64,000 bases of DNA from Oscillospiraceae bacterium (GCA_022846095.1 AP025583.1:1364001-1428000), one strand, 5' to 3'. Numbered from the stretch's first letter, positions 33,993 through 41,927 are shown. Program-made: numbers and translations. The notes: generated by a model from the sequence alone, not told the origin.

Positions 33993-34415
33993 TTATCTTA
34001 AATCATCTTCCCCTTCGGCCAGAAGCTGCCGAATCAGCCGCGAATTGCTGTCAATGCGAACGACGGTAAAGGCCTTCGGTATATTTTCTTTCGGCATCCA
34101 GCGCGCCGTGCCGTACTGCCCCTGGCCCTCCGGCATTGGCGTTTCAACCCCCGGGACTATCTGCTGCATACCGCTGCGGTACTTGATGGTGCTGCGGCCG
34201 AAGGCCATGTAGGATACGGCGAGTCCGGACAGGGCCGTAAACAACAGGAAGAAAATGAGCACCTTCCTGTTCCCCAGCGCCGCCAGCGCCGTCATCGGGC
34301 TGGGGGAGAAGGCCCCGCTATGGCTGGCCAGGCAGTCCAGATTGTAGGCGATCAAAAGCGAGAGCAGGGTTAGAATAAGCATACATACCGCTGCGGCGGC
34401 AATTCTCTTTTTCAT
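33993..34415 (-). CDS. VirD4 N-terminal membrane half (split coupling protein)
   Basis: A 140-residue protein with two hydrophobic segments (about 5-25 and 50-72) followed by GQGQYGTARWMPKENIPKA. In single-chain TraG/VirD4 proteins two membrane helices are followed by a (H/Y)G(S/T)ARW motif and then the ATPase domain. Here the chain stops after 45 further residues, and the ATPase domain is encoded by the next gene. ATG at 34,415 after GGAGGGACGCC. Either a stable two-piece complex or an old frameshift/stop event; both pieces keep good start signals. Confidence 0.72.
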   Translation of the reverse strand: MKKRIAAAAVCMLILTLLSLLIAYNLDCLASHSGAFSPSPMTALAALGNRKVLIFFLLFTALSGLAVSYMAFGRSTIKYRSGMQQIVPGVETPMPEGQGQYGTARWMPKENIPKAFTVVRIDSNSRLIRQLLAEGEDDLR

Positions 34416-34435
34416 GGCGTCCCTCCGTAACAAGA

Positions 34436-34465
34436 AAAAGGGGACGGTTTTAGAACCATCCCCCA
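34436..34465 (-). terminator. Terminator/attenuator before the coupling-protein genes
   Basis: On the minus strand GGGGATGGTT, loop CTAA and AACCGTCCCC (one mismatch) are followed by TTTTTC. It lies between 34,501-34,782 and the split coupling protein, so transcripts from upstream must pass it to reach the transfer genes. Confidence 0.7.
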
Positions 34466-34500
34466 CTTTGTGTAACACTCTATTTTTAGTCTACCAATGG

Positions 34501-34782
34501 TTACAAGGTGCGCAGGCTATACCACCAGTCATACGGGAGCTTTGGGACATAGCCCTCCGTCTCCGCAATGGCGAGGCATCTCAGTACAGTGGACAGGCCC
34601 AGGGAAAATTGGTGCTGGTTATCCTCCATGGCAAAGACCAGCTCCTCCAGGCAGCATTCAAATTCTGTGACGTCCTGAAACGGTTTGGGGACGTGCTCCA
34701 GCTCCGCCCGGTTTCGATATATCTTTTCCTCCTTTTGCCTGCGCTCCCGCCGCCTTCTTTCGTAATCGCGTTTGTTTTTCAT
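34501..34782 (-). CDS. Hypothetical charged protein
   Basis: A 93-residue protein with a very basic N-terminal coiled segment (about 1-28, many Arg/Lys/Glu) and a compact helical C-terminal part ending YDWWYSLRTL. ATG at 34,782 follows GAAAGGAGGCCCCAC. It lies between the two-gene module and the transfer genes. No family recognised. Confidence 0.55.
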   Translation of the reverse strand: MKNKRDYERRRRERRQKEEKIYRNRAELEHVPKPFQDVTEFECCLEELVFAMEDNQHQFSLGLSTVLRCLAIAETEGYVPKLPYDWWYSLRTL

Positions 34783-34819
34783 GTGGGGCCTCCTTTCTGC
34801 TATCTAGGGTACTGCCATG

Positions 34820-35632
34820 TTACCCCCCGGAAGAGCTGTGTTGCAATTTTTCTATTTCTCTATCTTTCAACTCATTGTCCATTTTCAGCGCGTAGTTTTC
34901 CCGCTGGAGTAATTTCATCTCATGGTAAAGCTGCCAGCAGGCATTGTCATCATCTGCATCTGGGACAGAGACTGGCTCTTCTGGAGTTGAAGGCCGGATA
35001 GCTCTTGGAGTATCATGGAGCATGGCGGCTCTCCGACGGGCCAGCTCATACATTGCGGCAAACCGATAGTCCCCTACCCGCGAGTCCTTCTTTCCATCCT
35101 CATACCACCAGACACCATCGGTTGTTATTTTATGAAAGGTAGATTGCAGTGAAAGAGTGGCCAGCTTGGCTGTCCCCTCCTTGTAGAGACGACCCACTGT
35201 TATGTGATGTTTGCCGTTATCGATAATCGCCAAATTTAACTCTTCATAAAAACGACCATTTGTCGTATTCCACTCTCGGATAAAGCCTGCTGTAAATAAA
35301 CTCTGAAGTGCTAAAACAAATTTAGACTGCCTCCATGGAGATGAAATTACATTAATACCTTTTAGATCCAGTTCCAGTACATTTACTTGTGTAGCAAAGG
35401 GAATTGTATATGATGGTTCTTTGGGCACATTTTTATTAATTATTTGTAGGTTGGTTTCGCTTTCAATTATACTGCCAAGCATGGAAATTGCAAATGAATA
35501 GACCTCACTCAAGGCGTAACGATTCCACACGCCCGGGTACTCAAATTTTACTAGGCTCTCCACACCGGCAACAATCTCCTGAAAATTTGATTTCATTGAC
35601 TGATTTAAACCACGGAACCTCCATCTCTTCAT
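34820..35632 (-). CDS. Module gene B, copy 2 (DUF6710-like; ParB-motif-like core)
   Basis: A 270-residue paralogue of 16,765-17,514. The conserved core is EELNLAIIDNGKHHITVG (about 135-152), TDGVWWYEDG, VGDYRFAAMYELARRR, then a linker rich in Pro/Asp and a C-terminal coiled coil (LLQRENYALKMDNELKDREIEKLQ). ATG at 35,632 is nine bases from GGAGG, so the gene overlaps its partner (35,541-35,960) by 92 bases. The DG.HH core resembles the ParB/sulfiredoxin-like motif, which suggests nucleotide binding; this is inference. The region is less GC-rich than the transfer genes on its left. Confidence 0.65.
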   Translation of the reverse strand: MKRWRFRGLNQSMKSNFQEIVAGVESLVKFEYPGVWNRYALSEVYSFAISMLGSIIESETNLQIINKNVPKEPSYTIPFATQVNVLELDLKGINVISSPWRQSKFVLALQSLFTAGFIREWNTTNGRFYEELNLAIIDNGKHHITVGRLYKEGTAKLATLSLQSTFHKITTDGVWWYEDGKKDSRVGDYRFAAMYELARRRAAMLHDTPRAIRPSTPEEPVSVPDADDDNACWQLYHEMKLLQRENYALKMDNELKDREIEKLQHSSSGG

Positions 35633-35960
35633 ATAGCCCTGCCTCCAGCACTTTTATAATATTAACCAGTATGCCAATATCATCTGGTGCCATTGAGTAT
35701 AGGACATCTTCCATATCATTACAAGCACACATGTAACGCTTTCCCTGAAGATGTTTGTAAACAAAGTAAAGTTGAGGAATGCATACACGATAAATGAGGG
35801 GATTTTCTTGTCTGTGGGCAGCACGAAAACGCTTCCACTTAGTAATTTTAAATTGTTTGACTCTGCCCAGGAGTTCAATTAGCGCCACCCGTGCGTCTTC
35901 ATCGCTACAGATATGGTTGCCGCCGATAAGCTCTATGAGCGAAGCATTCCATGACTTCAT
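35541..35960 (-). CDS. Module gene A, copy 2 (small helical protein)
   Basis: A 139-residue homologue of 17,601-17,957 (shared SDEDARVALIELLGRVKQF and PQLYFVYKHLQGKRYMCACND blocks), with an extra 30-residue C-terminal tail containing CCRCG. ATG at 35,960 follows GGAGGGATACAAA; a GTG at 36,017 has no ribosome site. It overlaps gene B strongly, so the two are translationally linked. Function unknown; the persistent A-B pairing in two diverged copies suggests the proteins work together. Confidence 0.68.
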   Translation of the reverse strand: MKSWNASLIELIGGNHICSDEDARVALIELLGRVKQFKITKWKRFRAAHRQENPLIYRVCIPQLYFVYKHLQGKRYMCACNDMEDVLYSMAPDDIGILVNIIKVLEAGLYEEMEVPWFKSVNEIKFSGDCCRCGEPSKI

Positions 35961-36062
35961 TTTGTATCCCTCCATACAAAAACCGCCCGTTTCATCGTGT
36001 GATGAAGCGGACGGCACGTTGATATTTGTGATGAAATTCCATCTGGAATTCCCAGTTGGTAA

Positions 36063-36091
36063 TTGACAGACCCTTTTGAGATTGCTATACT
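36063..36091 (+). promoter_or_regulatory. Consensus promoter facing a 31-residue ORF (antisense RNA candidate)
   Basis: TTGACA, 17-base spacer, TATACT on the plus strand. There is no plus-strand gene downstream: the next 360 bases are occupied by minus-strand features. The predicted transcript starts near 36,098 and soon reads GGCGCTGTTGC (36,104-36,114), then GGTTAGC, a sequence shared with the 5' end of the convergent transcript. It probably makes a small RNA of about 100 bases ending at the hairpin 36,161-36,195. Confidence 0.65.
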
Positions 36092-36160
36092 AAAGACAGA
36101 TGGGGCGCTGTTGCACAGACGGTTAGCCCTCAAGTCGCTAAATCGTGAACCAAAGTCCAC

Positions 36161-36195
36161 GTTAGCCGTCAGGAGGGCAAGTCCTGGCGGCTAAC
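36161..36195. terminator. Shared hairpin between convergent transcripts
   Basis: GTTAGCCGTCAGGA and TCCTGGCGGCTAAC form a 14-base stem with one G-T pair around GGGCAAG. It overlaps the stop codon of the 31-residue minus-strand ORF and lies about 65 bases into the plus-strand transcript. There is no long T tract on either side, so termination may be weak; it could also be an RNA-RNA interaction site. Confidence 0.55.
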
Positions 36196-36286
36196 ACGCG
36201 TTTGGGGATATGTAGACCAGCAGCCATAAGACCGCCAGAAAGCATACCACAAAGCGAAGGGCTTTCACCCAACGCCCGTTTCCCAT
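36191..36286 (-). CDS. 31-residue hydrophobic peptide (candidate type I toxin)
   Basis: A tiny ORF: basic N terminus (MGNGRWVKALR), one hydrophobic helix of about 18 residues (FVVCFLAVLWLLVYI) and a short SPNAC tail. ATG at 36,286 follows AAAGGGGGTGACGCTT, a strong ribosome site. A consensus promoter lies upstream (36,349-36,377) and a convergent one on the other strand. Size, topology and genetic layout resemble Fst/par, TxpA- and BsrG-type toxins, but the amino-acid sequence does not match one that I know. It could instead be a leader peptide for the downstream module A-B genes. Confidence 0.6.
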   Translation of the reverse strand: MGNGRWVKALRFVVCFLAVLWLLVYISPNAC

Positions 36287-36348
36287 AAGCGTCACCCCCT
36301 TTCTCAAGGGAGTAGCTAACCGCCATTAAGCAACAGCGCCTTGCGCTT

Positions 36349-36377
36349 ATTCTACAATTCTACTGTCCATCTGTCAA
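36349..36377 (-). promoter_or_regulatory. Consensus promoter of the 31-residue ORF
   Basis: On the minus strand TTGACA, a 17-base spacer and TAGAAT. The transcript is predicted to start near 36,342 and begins with GGCGCTGTTGC, then GGTTAGC, the same sequence as the convergent plus-strand transcript. It could also feed the module A-B genes downstream. Confidence 0.7.
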
Positions 36378-36418
36378 TTCTTTTCACTGGAGGCTTCCGG
36401 CGCTGCCGGGGGCCTCGT

Positions 36419-37417
36419 TTATTTTGTCTGGGCTTGCTTCCCCTCCTTTGCCCACCAATACTCCTGCATCTGCTTCAGCAGGGCCGCCAGGTATCCGCCG
36501 ACCACCAGAGGGAGCAGGATAACCGTGGAATAGTGCTGCATGGTGTTCCATGTTGAGCCGTAGGTGGGGAAATTGCGTTCCCCCCAGATTGCCAAAACGT
36601 TGACCACGATCAAAATGATCGTGGTTGCGGTGTTGACAATCCCACACGCCATTTTTGCCGGTTCGATGTCGGCGGCCCCCGCCATTAGCAGCCATATCAT
36701 CGTAAACAGTATGACAAACCCGACGTATGCCAAGAAGCCAGGCGCAGCGCCGCTCTGAGGCATTGGAAGAGCCGAATAAACCAAGAGGGCAATCTGAGCG
36801 CCGTAAAACAGCCAGAAGAGTAAGAGCTTGCGGCAGGAATGCAGCGCCTGATATGCCTGCAGCAGGAGATATGTGATTAAGAACAGCAACAGCAGGATTG
36901 CCTGCAACTCCTGCTGCTGGTCAAGCAGTATAAAGAAGAAAATAAAAAACAGCACTCCTGCCAGTCCAACGGCAGCTCTGCACCTGCCCGATAATTTGGA
37001 AAATGGTTTCCCGATAGAGAGCAAGAAGCCCCTCACCACTTCAAACAAGCTTAAAAAACCTGCAATCGTTTTATCCATATCTTCTCCCCAAGTCATGTGG
37101 TTTTTCTCCTTATCTTGGATGATAACACACAGGCACATGGAAAGCCAGAGGCCAACACATATGGATAACTGAACGGGTGGGAGGCACGTATCTGGCGAAA
37201 GCGCGTTTTGCTTAGAAGCCAAGCGGCAGTATGAGAACAAAATGACTAACATAAGGGGAAGGTAATAGACGCACGAGTATGATTCATTTAAGGGCATTGT
37301 GTCCGCGCATTGCCTGGCCCGCATCGAGATTGCTATGGTGTGGCCTAAATAATAGAGGGCAATGAGAGAAAATAAGGCGACGGCACACCACCAAGCTATA
37401 CTAAAAAACACCTCCAA
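36419..37417 (-). CDS. Polytopic membrane protein of the element
   Basis: A 332-residue protein with about eight or nine hydrophobic segments, including VLFFIFFFILL, ILLLLFLITYLLLQAY and FVILFTMIWLLMAG, and a cytosolic C-terminal tail (MQEYWWAKEGKQAQTK). No catalytic motif or known transporter signature is visible. It is encoded ten bases after the secreted protein at 37,428-39,089 and is probably co-transcribed. Function unknown. Confidence 0.6.
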   Translation of the reverse strand: MEVFFSIAWWCAVALFSLIALYYLGHTIAISMRARQCADTMPLNESYSCVYYLPLMLVILFSYCRLASKQNALSPDTCLPPVQLSICVGLWLSMCLCVIIQDKEKNHMTWGEDMDKTIAGFLSLFEVVRGFLLSIGKPFSKLSGRCRAAVGLAGVLFFIFFFILLDQQQELQAILLLLFLITYLLLQAYQALHSCRKLLLFWLFYGAQIALLVYSALPMPQSGAAPGFLAYVGFVILFTMIWLLMAGAADIEPAKMACGIVNTATTIILIVVNVLAIWGERNFPTYGSTWNTMQHYSTVILLPLVVGGYLAALLKQMQEYWWAKEGKQAQTK

Positions 37418-37427
37418 TATTGCCCCC

Positions 37428-39089
37428 CTAGCCCGATTCCGTCACGCGGATGTACCAGTCATCGAAAACGCTGCCGTCGATGTGGACGGAATCGCTCACG
37501 GTGGCGTAGAGCATCCCCCCCGGCGTCCAGGCGTCGAACACGGCCACGGGCACCGTGTAGTCCTCATTGTCAGGATACCACAGGGGAGTGAAGTGGGTGG
37601 GGTTGTTGTAGTAGGAATACTTATTGGGCTTGAAGCTCCAGGTCGTGCGGTAGGCGTCGGCGCGCGCCGGGGTCAGCAGGCGGTCGTAAGATCGGAAGCC
37701 GAACTCCGGGAACACGGCCACCACGTTCTGCACGGGGGTCACGTCCCGGTTGAGCACACCGCCGCTGCCAGTCACGTTTACGGTGCAGTCGGCGGTGACG
37801 CCGTAGCCGGACTTCATCTCGTAGCCGCTGGAGTAGCGCACGTCGGTGCGTACCCGCTCATCCGGGGTGAGGCGAAATTCTACGTCCAGGCTGGCGGAGT
37901 AGTCCGCCTTGTCGAACGTCCAGTACCCTGGGATAAGGATGGGGCCCATCATCACGGGCGGGTGCCACTCGGGGATCCACTCAGACCAGGTTGTTGACTT
38001 GCACTTCCCCCATCCCGGGGCCTCCTCCGGGCGGAAGCCCGGGTTGGTGTCGTAGAAGTCGGGGTCGGGCGGCTCCACGTCGGGCACATCCACGACCGAC
38101 ACGCTGATGACGGAGCCGTCTGAAACGGTAATATCAAAATCCTGCGGGGTGCTCGGCGTGTGCCAGCGCACCCAGACGAGCTGCCCGGCGCCGCCCGGGC
38201 ATACATACGCCACGCTGTAGCTCCTGCCCAGGATGCCGAAGGTGATGTACCGATTATCGTCCGGGGTAATGTCCGAAGTCCTGTTGTTGTACACGTAGGC
38301 CGCGGTGATAACGTCGGTGTCCGTGCGGTACACGTAGTCCCCCAGCTCGGGCGGCTCCACCTCTTCCTCCGGGCGGAAGGTGACGATGCCGACGCCCAGG
38401 TAGTTGATGATGTCGATGTTGCTTCTCCGGCCGGAGGTGGCCCCGCCCCAGGGCTGGATCCCCACGTCCGGGCGCTCCAGGAACATTGCCAGGGGCAGGT
38501 TCTGATGGGTCAGCGTGCCCATCCAATACTTCAGATCCCCTCCTACCTTGGTGTCGAACAACGCGGCCTCCGTGGCTGTCATAGCGTACTGTACATTGTC
38601 ATATTTGAAATACGCTATGGGTTCCAGCATGAGCTTGTAGTCTCCGCCAATCAGATCTTCGTAAAGTAAGCCCGCATCTAAAGCGAGATCTCGAAGCCTA
38701 TTTTCTGTGGTGAAAGTACGCTTAATTGCTTCGATATTGCTGGTGCCATCTGAACTAACGATTCTTGGCAAGGGGATTGTGGGGACAATGTTGGTGTACT
38801 GATCAAAGTAAGGGACAAGTTGACCACCATTTTTATAGAAAAGCTTACATTGTTTTTTAAAACTCTGCTGAGTTCGGCTTCGTTGTACATTAGAGTAGTC
38901 CAAAATAGAAATGGGGGTAGTCCCTTGCAAAATTGTTACTCTCACTCCATCATCGCCAGGATTCCACGCCGCAGATCCAGATCCAGAACCTGAATCTCCG
39001 CCGCCGCCATCAATATTGGGATCTCCGTCAGCGAAGGCAGGAGAGCATAGTAATGCTATGGTAAGAACGAGGCAAATGATTCTTTTCAT
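37428..39089 (-). CDS. Secreted protein of the element
   Basis: A 553-residue exported protein. ATG at 39,089 follows AAGGAGAATTCAC; the signal peptide is MKRIICLVLTIALLCSPAFA. A Gly/Ser-rich spacer (DGGGGDSGSGSGSAAW) follows directly, then a beta-rich body with many Asp, Pro and aromatic residues (for example VEPPDPDFYDTNPGFRPEEAPGWGK). No LPxTG or membrane anchor at the C terminus. Codon use changes inside the gene: about 38,640-39,000 is clearly more AT-rich than the rest, which suggests a mosaic origin. Perhaps a surface or contact factor for mating. Confidence 0.65.
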   Translation of the reverse strand: MKRIICLVLTIALLCSPAFADGDPNIDGGGGDSGSGSGSAAWNPGDDGVRVTILQGTTPISILDYSNVQRSRTQQSFKKQCKLFYKNGGQLVPYFDQYTNIVPTIPLPRIVSSDGTSNIEAIKRTFTTENRLRDLALDAGLLYEDLIGGDYKLMLEPIAYFKYDNVQYAMTATEAALFDTKVGGDLKYWMGTLTHQNLPLAMFLERPDVGIQPWGGATSGRRSNIDIINYLGVGIVTFRPEEEVEPPELGDYVYRTDTDVITAAYVYNNRTSDITPDDNRYITFGILGRSYSVAYVCPGGAGQLVWVRWHTPSTPQDFDITVSDGSVISVSVVDVPDVEPPDPDFYDTNPGFRPEEAPGWGKCKSTTWSEWIPEWHPPVMMGPILIPGYWTFDKADYSASLDVEFRLTPDERVRTDVRYSSGYEMKSGYGVTADCTVNVTGSGGVLNRDVTPVQNVVAVFPEFGFRSYDRLLTPARADAYRTTWSFKPNKYSYYNNPTHFTPLWYPDNEDYTVPVAVFDAWTPGGMLYATVSDSVHIDGSVFDDWYIRVTESG

Positions 39090-39108
39090 GTGAATTCTCC
39101 TTTTGGAG

Positions 39109-39146
39109 TAAAAAGAAAGCACACAGCGAATGCTGTGTGCTTTCTT
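39109..39146 (-). terminator. Terminator between two secreted-protein genes
   Basis: A perfect 15-base stem AAGAAAGCACACAGC / GCTGTGTGCTTTCTT around four bases. On the minus strand it is followed by TTTTA. It starts just after the stop of the 39,154-39,963 gene and precedes the ribosome site of the next. Confidence 0.85.
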
Positions 39147-39153
39147 ATAGCTT

Positions 39154-39963
39154 TTACATGTCACCGACGACTTCACCGCCGTCTTCAGTATGCGTGCCCT
39201 TTCCAGGGATTCCATAGCTGCCTTCTCCACGTTCTACCCAACCAAAGCCCTTACACCAGGCGTATTTCCCGTCTGGGCTAATTTCTCCATTGTACCGCGT
39301 ACCGTCATCAGGAGGCAGAGAGCCGCCGCCAGAGGGCTGCGAAGGGGTAGGGCTGGGAGTGGGTGTGGCGGGCGTCTGAGACGGTACAGTGGGCTCCTGC
39401 GGCGTATCAGAGGGGTCTGCCGAAGGAGAGGGGACGGGCGCGGGGGTGGCCGTGGGCGTCGGGCTCGGCGTCGGCGTAGCTGTGGGTGCCGGTGTGGGCG
39501 TCGGGGTGGTGACAGGGGTAGGGGTCGGAGTGGCGTTGGGGTGATCGCCCTGGTAGACGCCATCCTCCAAATCCATGCTCCCGCCGCCGGAGCCGCCCAT
39601 GTTGGCCGTGGGCTCCTTCGCGGCGATGTGCGCGCCTTCGCGCTTGGCGTCCCAGTCGGGCGTAATGGTCACGTTGCCGTCCTCATCCGTCACGACGGCC
39701 ACGTCCGGACTGTTACCCGCTACCGGCTCCCCGGCGTCCTGGGCAGGCTCGGTCGATGGGATTGCCGTGGGCACCGTGAACTGGGGGGCCGCCGAAGCGC
39801 CCGCGGTGCCTTCAGGCGCTGCCGTGGGGGTGGAGGCAACTGCGGGATCCCCAGCGCCAGCAGCAGCGGCCTGGTTGAGCACAGCTCTGCCTCCGAATAT
39901 GCAGACCACCGCTACAACAAGGACAACGGCGGCCACGACGATTTTCATTTTGGGATTTTTCAT
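39154..39963 (-). CDS. Membrane-anchored Thr/Pro-repeat protein (DUF6550-like)
   Basis: A 269-residue protein with an N-terminal signal anchor ([20 protein letters not shown]). It has a low-complexity Ala/Thr/Pro extracellular stretch with TPTPTP-type repeats at about 143-205, and a small conserved C-terminal domain [22 protein letters not shown] (about 230-252). The Thr/Pro segment is a typical cell-wall-spanning linker. I recall the C-terminal domain as DUF6550, but cannot confirm this. Has its own promoter at 40,011-40,039. Confidence 0.65.
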   Translation of the reverse strand: MKNPKMKIVVAAVVLVVAVVCIFGGRAVLNQAAAAGAGDPAVASTPTAAPEGTAGASAAPQFTVPTAIPSTEPAQDAGEPVAGNSPDVAVVTDEDGNVTITPDWDAKREGAHIAAKEPTANMGGSGGGSMDLEDGVYQGDHPNATPTPTPVTTPTPTPAPTATPTPSPTPTATPAPVPSPSADPSDTPQEPTVPSQTPATPTPSPTPSQPSGGGSLPPDDGTRYNGEISPDGKYAWCKGFGWVERGEGSYGIPGKGTHTEDGGEVVGDM

Positions 39964-40010
39964 ATCTACCTCCAGATGGACGGGGCGGATACCGATACCT
40001 TTACATGTTC

Positions 40011-40039
40011 AGTATACTACAACCGCCCGTCAATTGCAA
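40011..40039 (-). promoter_or_regulatory. Promoter of the Thr/Pro-repeat protein gene
   Basis: On the minus strand TTGCAA, 17-base spacer, TATACT, 48 bases upstream of the start at 39,963. The surrounding 40,000-40,130 is AT-rich and non-coding. Confidence 0.65.
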
Positions 40040-40153
40040 CAAATTGATCCGATATTACATAATACTTGTGCTGTTATTGCGCACAATTCACATAATTTTA
40101 TAACGATGTGGATAAGTTCCCGTAATCTGCCGGCAAGTGTGCAAAGCAGCCCC

Positions 40154-41146
40154 TTACGGCTCCCACCCTGCCATTTCCTCCGCCTGGAGCTGCGGGGTCT
40201 GCCCCACTTCCCTGGCCGCCTCCTCGCTCATGCCCAGCTCAAGCAGCTTGCCGTGCTCCAGCAGGTAGTCCGCGATTTTGTCCGCGTCCTTGACGGCGGC
40301 AAACAGCTCGTTCGGGTCCTCATCGAAAATGGAAATCCAGTTCTGGATGTATGCCTTATGCCGGTCGATACTGTGCTTCAGCTCCTGTTCATCCAGCTTC
40401 AGGCCCAGAGACTGGGAGAGGAAGGCCGAGGCGATCTCCGCACGCAGCTCTTCCCTGGCGTATGTGGCAGAGCCAAATAGGGAGCCTATTTCCCGGTTCA
40501 GCCTGCTTTCGTGCCCGGTGGCGTGGCCCGCCTCGTGGAGCAGGGTGCAGGTGTAGGCGTAGTCGCTCGTAAAGCATTCGGTGTAGGGCATGTGGATGCT
40601 GTCGGTGCGTGCAAGGTAATACGCCTCGGAGCCGCCCTCCCGGAATGCCACCCCCAGGTTGCGCAGAAACAAGTCCCGCCCGCGCTGAAGCATGGCCACA
40701 TCCACCTTTGCCTCCTGCGGCGCAAGCTGTGGTACGCCGTCTACCTGCTCGGCGTTGAATACTGTGTAGGAATAGGCGGCCAGGCGGATAAACTTCATCC
40801 GCTCCGGCTGATCCCTCTGAATTCGCCGCACATCTGCCTGGTCAAGGACCTTCCCGGACTGTTTGTCGAAGTAGTGCCAGAACTCCACCCGGGAGCCCTT
40901 TTCACCCCCGCGCACCTGCCAGCCCTTGGCCTGGGCCTGTTTGTAGGTTATCCACCGCGGATCGGTATAGCCCTTCTGATATGCCGCATACGACAGGGAA
41001 AGATTATTGATGCCGCGGTACTCCTTCCCGGTCTGAAGGCTGATGGGCCGCGACGCGCGCCAGCACTGCTGCCAGGGCAGGGTATCTTCCTGTAGTGCAG
41101 CCTTAAAGGCGTCCACGAGATCTTGCCGGGTCTTATTCAGCTTCAT
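40154..41146 (-). CDS. ArdC-like antirestriction protein (ssDNA-binding plus zincin)
   Basis: A 330-residue protein with the ArdC layout. The N-terminal ssDNA-binding domain has PWQQCWRASRPISLQTGKEYRGIN and WITYKQAQAKGWQVRGGEKGSRVEFW; the C-terminal metallopeptidase-like domain has LLHEAGHATGHESRL, with HExxH-type metal ligands (His-Glu-Ala-Gly-His). ArdC-type proteins protect incoming single-stranded DNA of conjugative elements from restriction. Starts close behind a terminator, so it may have its own promoter. Confidence 0.82.
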   Translation of the reverse strand: MKLNKTRQDLVDAFKAALQEDTLPWQQCWRASRPISLQTGKEYRGINNLSLSYAAYQKGYTDPRWITYKQAQAKGWQVRGGEKGSRVEFWHYFDKQSGKVLDQADVRRIQRDQPERMKFIRLAAYSYTVFNAEQVDGVPQLAPQEAKVDVAMLQRGRDLFLRNLGVAFREGGSEAYYLARTDSIHMPYTECFTSDYAYTCTLLHEAGHATGHESRLNREIGSLFGSATYAREELRAEIASAFLSQSLGLKLDEQELKHSIDRHKAYIQNWISIFDEDPNELFAAVKDADKIADYLLEHGKLLELGMSEEAAREVGQTPQLQAEEMAGWEP

Positions 41147-41162
41147 TTGTCTCCCCCCAATA

Positions 41163-41188
41163 GAAAAGGGCAGCCAACCGGCTGCCCT
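41163..41188 (-). terminator. Terminator upstream of the ArdC-like gene
   Basis: On the minus strand GGGCAGCC, loop GGTT, GGCTGCCC, then TTTTC. Lies nine bases past the stop of the small gene 41,197-41,316. Confidence 0.8.
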
Positions 41189-41196
41189 CTCAGATA

Positions 41197-41316
41197 TTAT
41201 TCATCATGCCCGGCCCCGTCCAGGGTGCCATTCAGGTTGTACATCACGACTTCCTCCGGCGTCTCATCCAGGAAGGGATCTTCCTCCATGATGATGGTGT
41301 CCAAAATGTCTCTCAT
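41197..41316 (-). CDS. Small acidic protein (39 residues)
   Basis: A 39-residue acidic peptide beginning MRDILDTIIMEEDPFLDE and ending LDGAGHDE. ATG at 41,316 follows AAAGGATAATATT. The sequence is low in basic residues and could be a small regulatory or binding partner. No family recognised; supported only by start signal and codon use. Confidence 0.45.
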   Translation of the reverse strand: MRDILDTIIMEEDPFLDETPEEVVMYNLNGTLDGAGHDE

Positions 41317-41365
41317 AATATTATCCTTTCCGGGGCCATGCCCTTGCACATTATGTACGGCCAGC

Positions 41366-41857
41366 CTACAGTTCCATTTCCCAGTCGGTATCCCGGCGAG
41401 GGCCGGGTCTGCGCTCCTGCTGCGCTTGCATTTTGGCAATGGTCCGCTCCAGCAGCAGTGCCTTCTGGCGCAGCTCTTGATTTTCAGCGGCGACCCTTGC
41501 AAATTCCTGCGCATACTTCCCATTATTAGTCGCGCTGTCTACCAGACGCTTTTGATCGTCATCCAGGATGGCATAATGGATGCGCTCACTTCGGACATCC
41601 AGCAGGGCGTTATGGATTTGGGACATAATTTTTTCAGCAGCGGCAGTTCGATCCAGCAGCATCTGCTGTTGCGCCGCTAACGATTCATGCTCCGCCGAAA
41701 GTATCATTTCTGCCTGCTCGGTACGTTTAACCGATTTTTCGCTGATGCTGTTATTCTTTAATAACGCATAAGCAACGCCGATTAGAATAATTGCCGCAGA
41801 GATAATAATAGTGATACCACCACAAACTACCCAAATCCGTTCTGCACCTTGTATCAT
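41366..41857 (-). CDS. Membrane-anchored coiled-coil protein
   Basis: A 163-residue protein with one N-terminal membrane helix (GGITIIISAAIILIGVAYALL, about 13-33) and a long coiled-coil region (about 40-150), ending in a basic, proline-containing tail. It lies downstream of the relaxase gene. The topology suggests a cytoplasmic coiled coil tethered to the membrane, perhaps linking the relaxosome to the channel. Family not recognised. Confidence 0.6.
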   Translation of the reverse strand: MIQGAERIWVVCGGITIIISAAIILIGVAYALLKNNSISEKSVKRTEQAEMILSAEHESLAAQQQMLLDRTAAAEKIMSQIHNALLDVRSERIHYAILDDDQKRLVDSATNNGKYAQEFARVAAENQELRQKALLLERTIAKMQAQQERRPGPRRDTDWEMEL

Positions 41858-41927
41858 TTTTCATCTCCATTTTATCGAAGTAGTAATATCCTGTCAATTT
41901 GTTCAGCGGCATCATCATAATGAAGGG

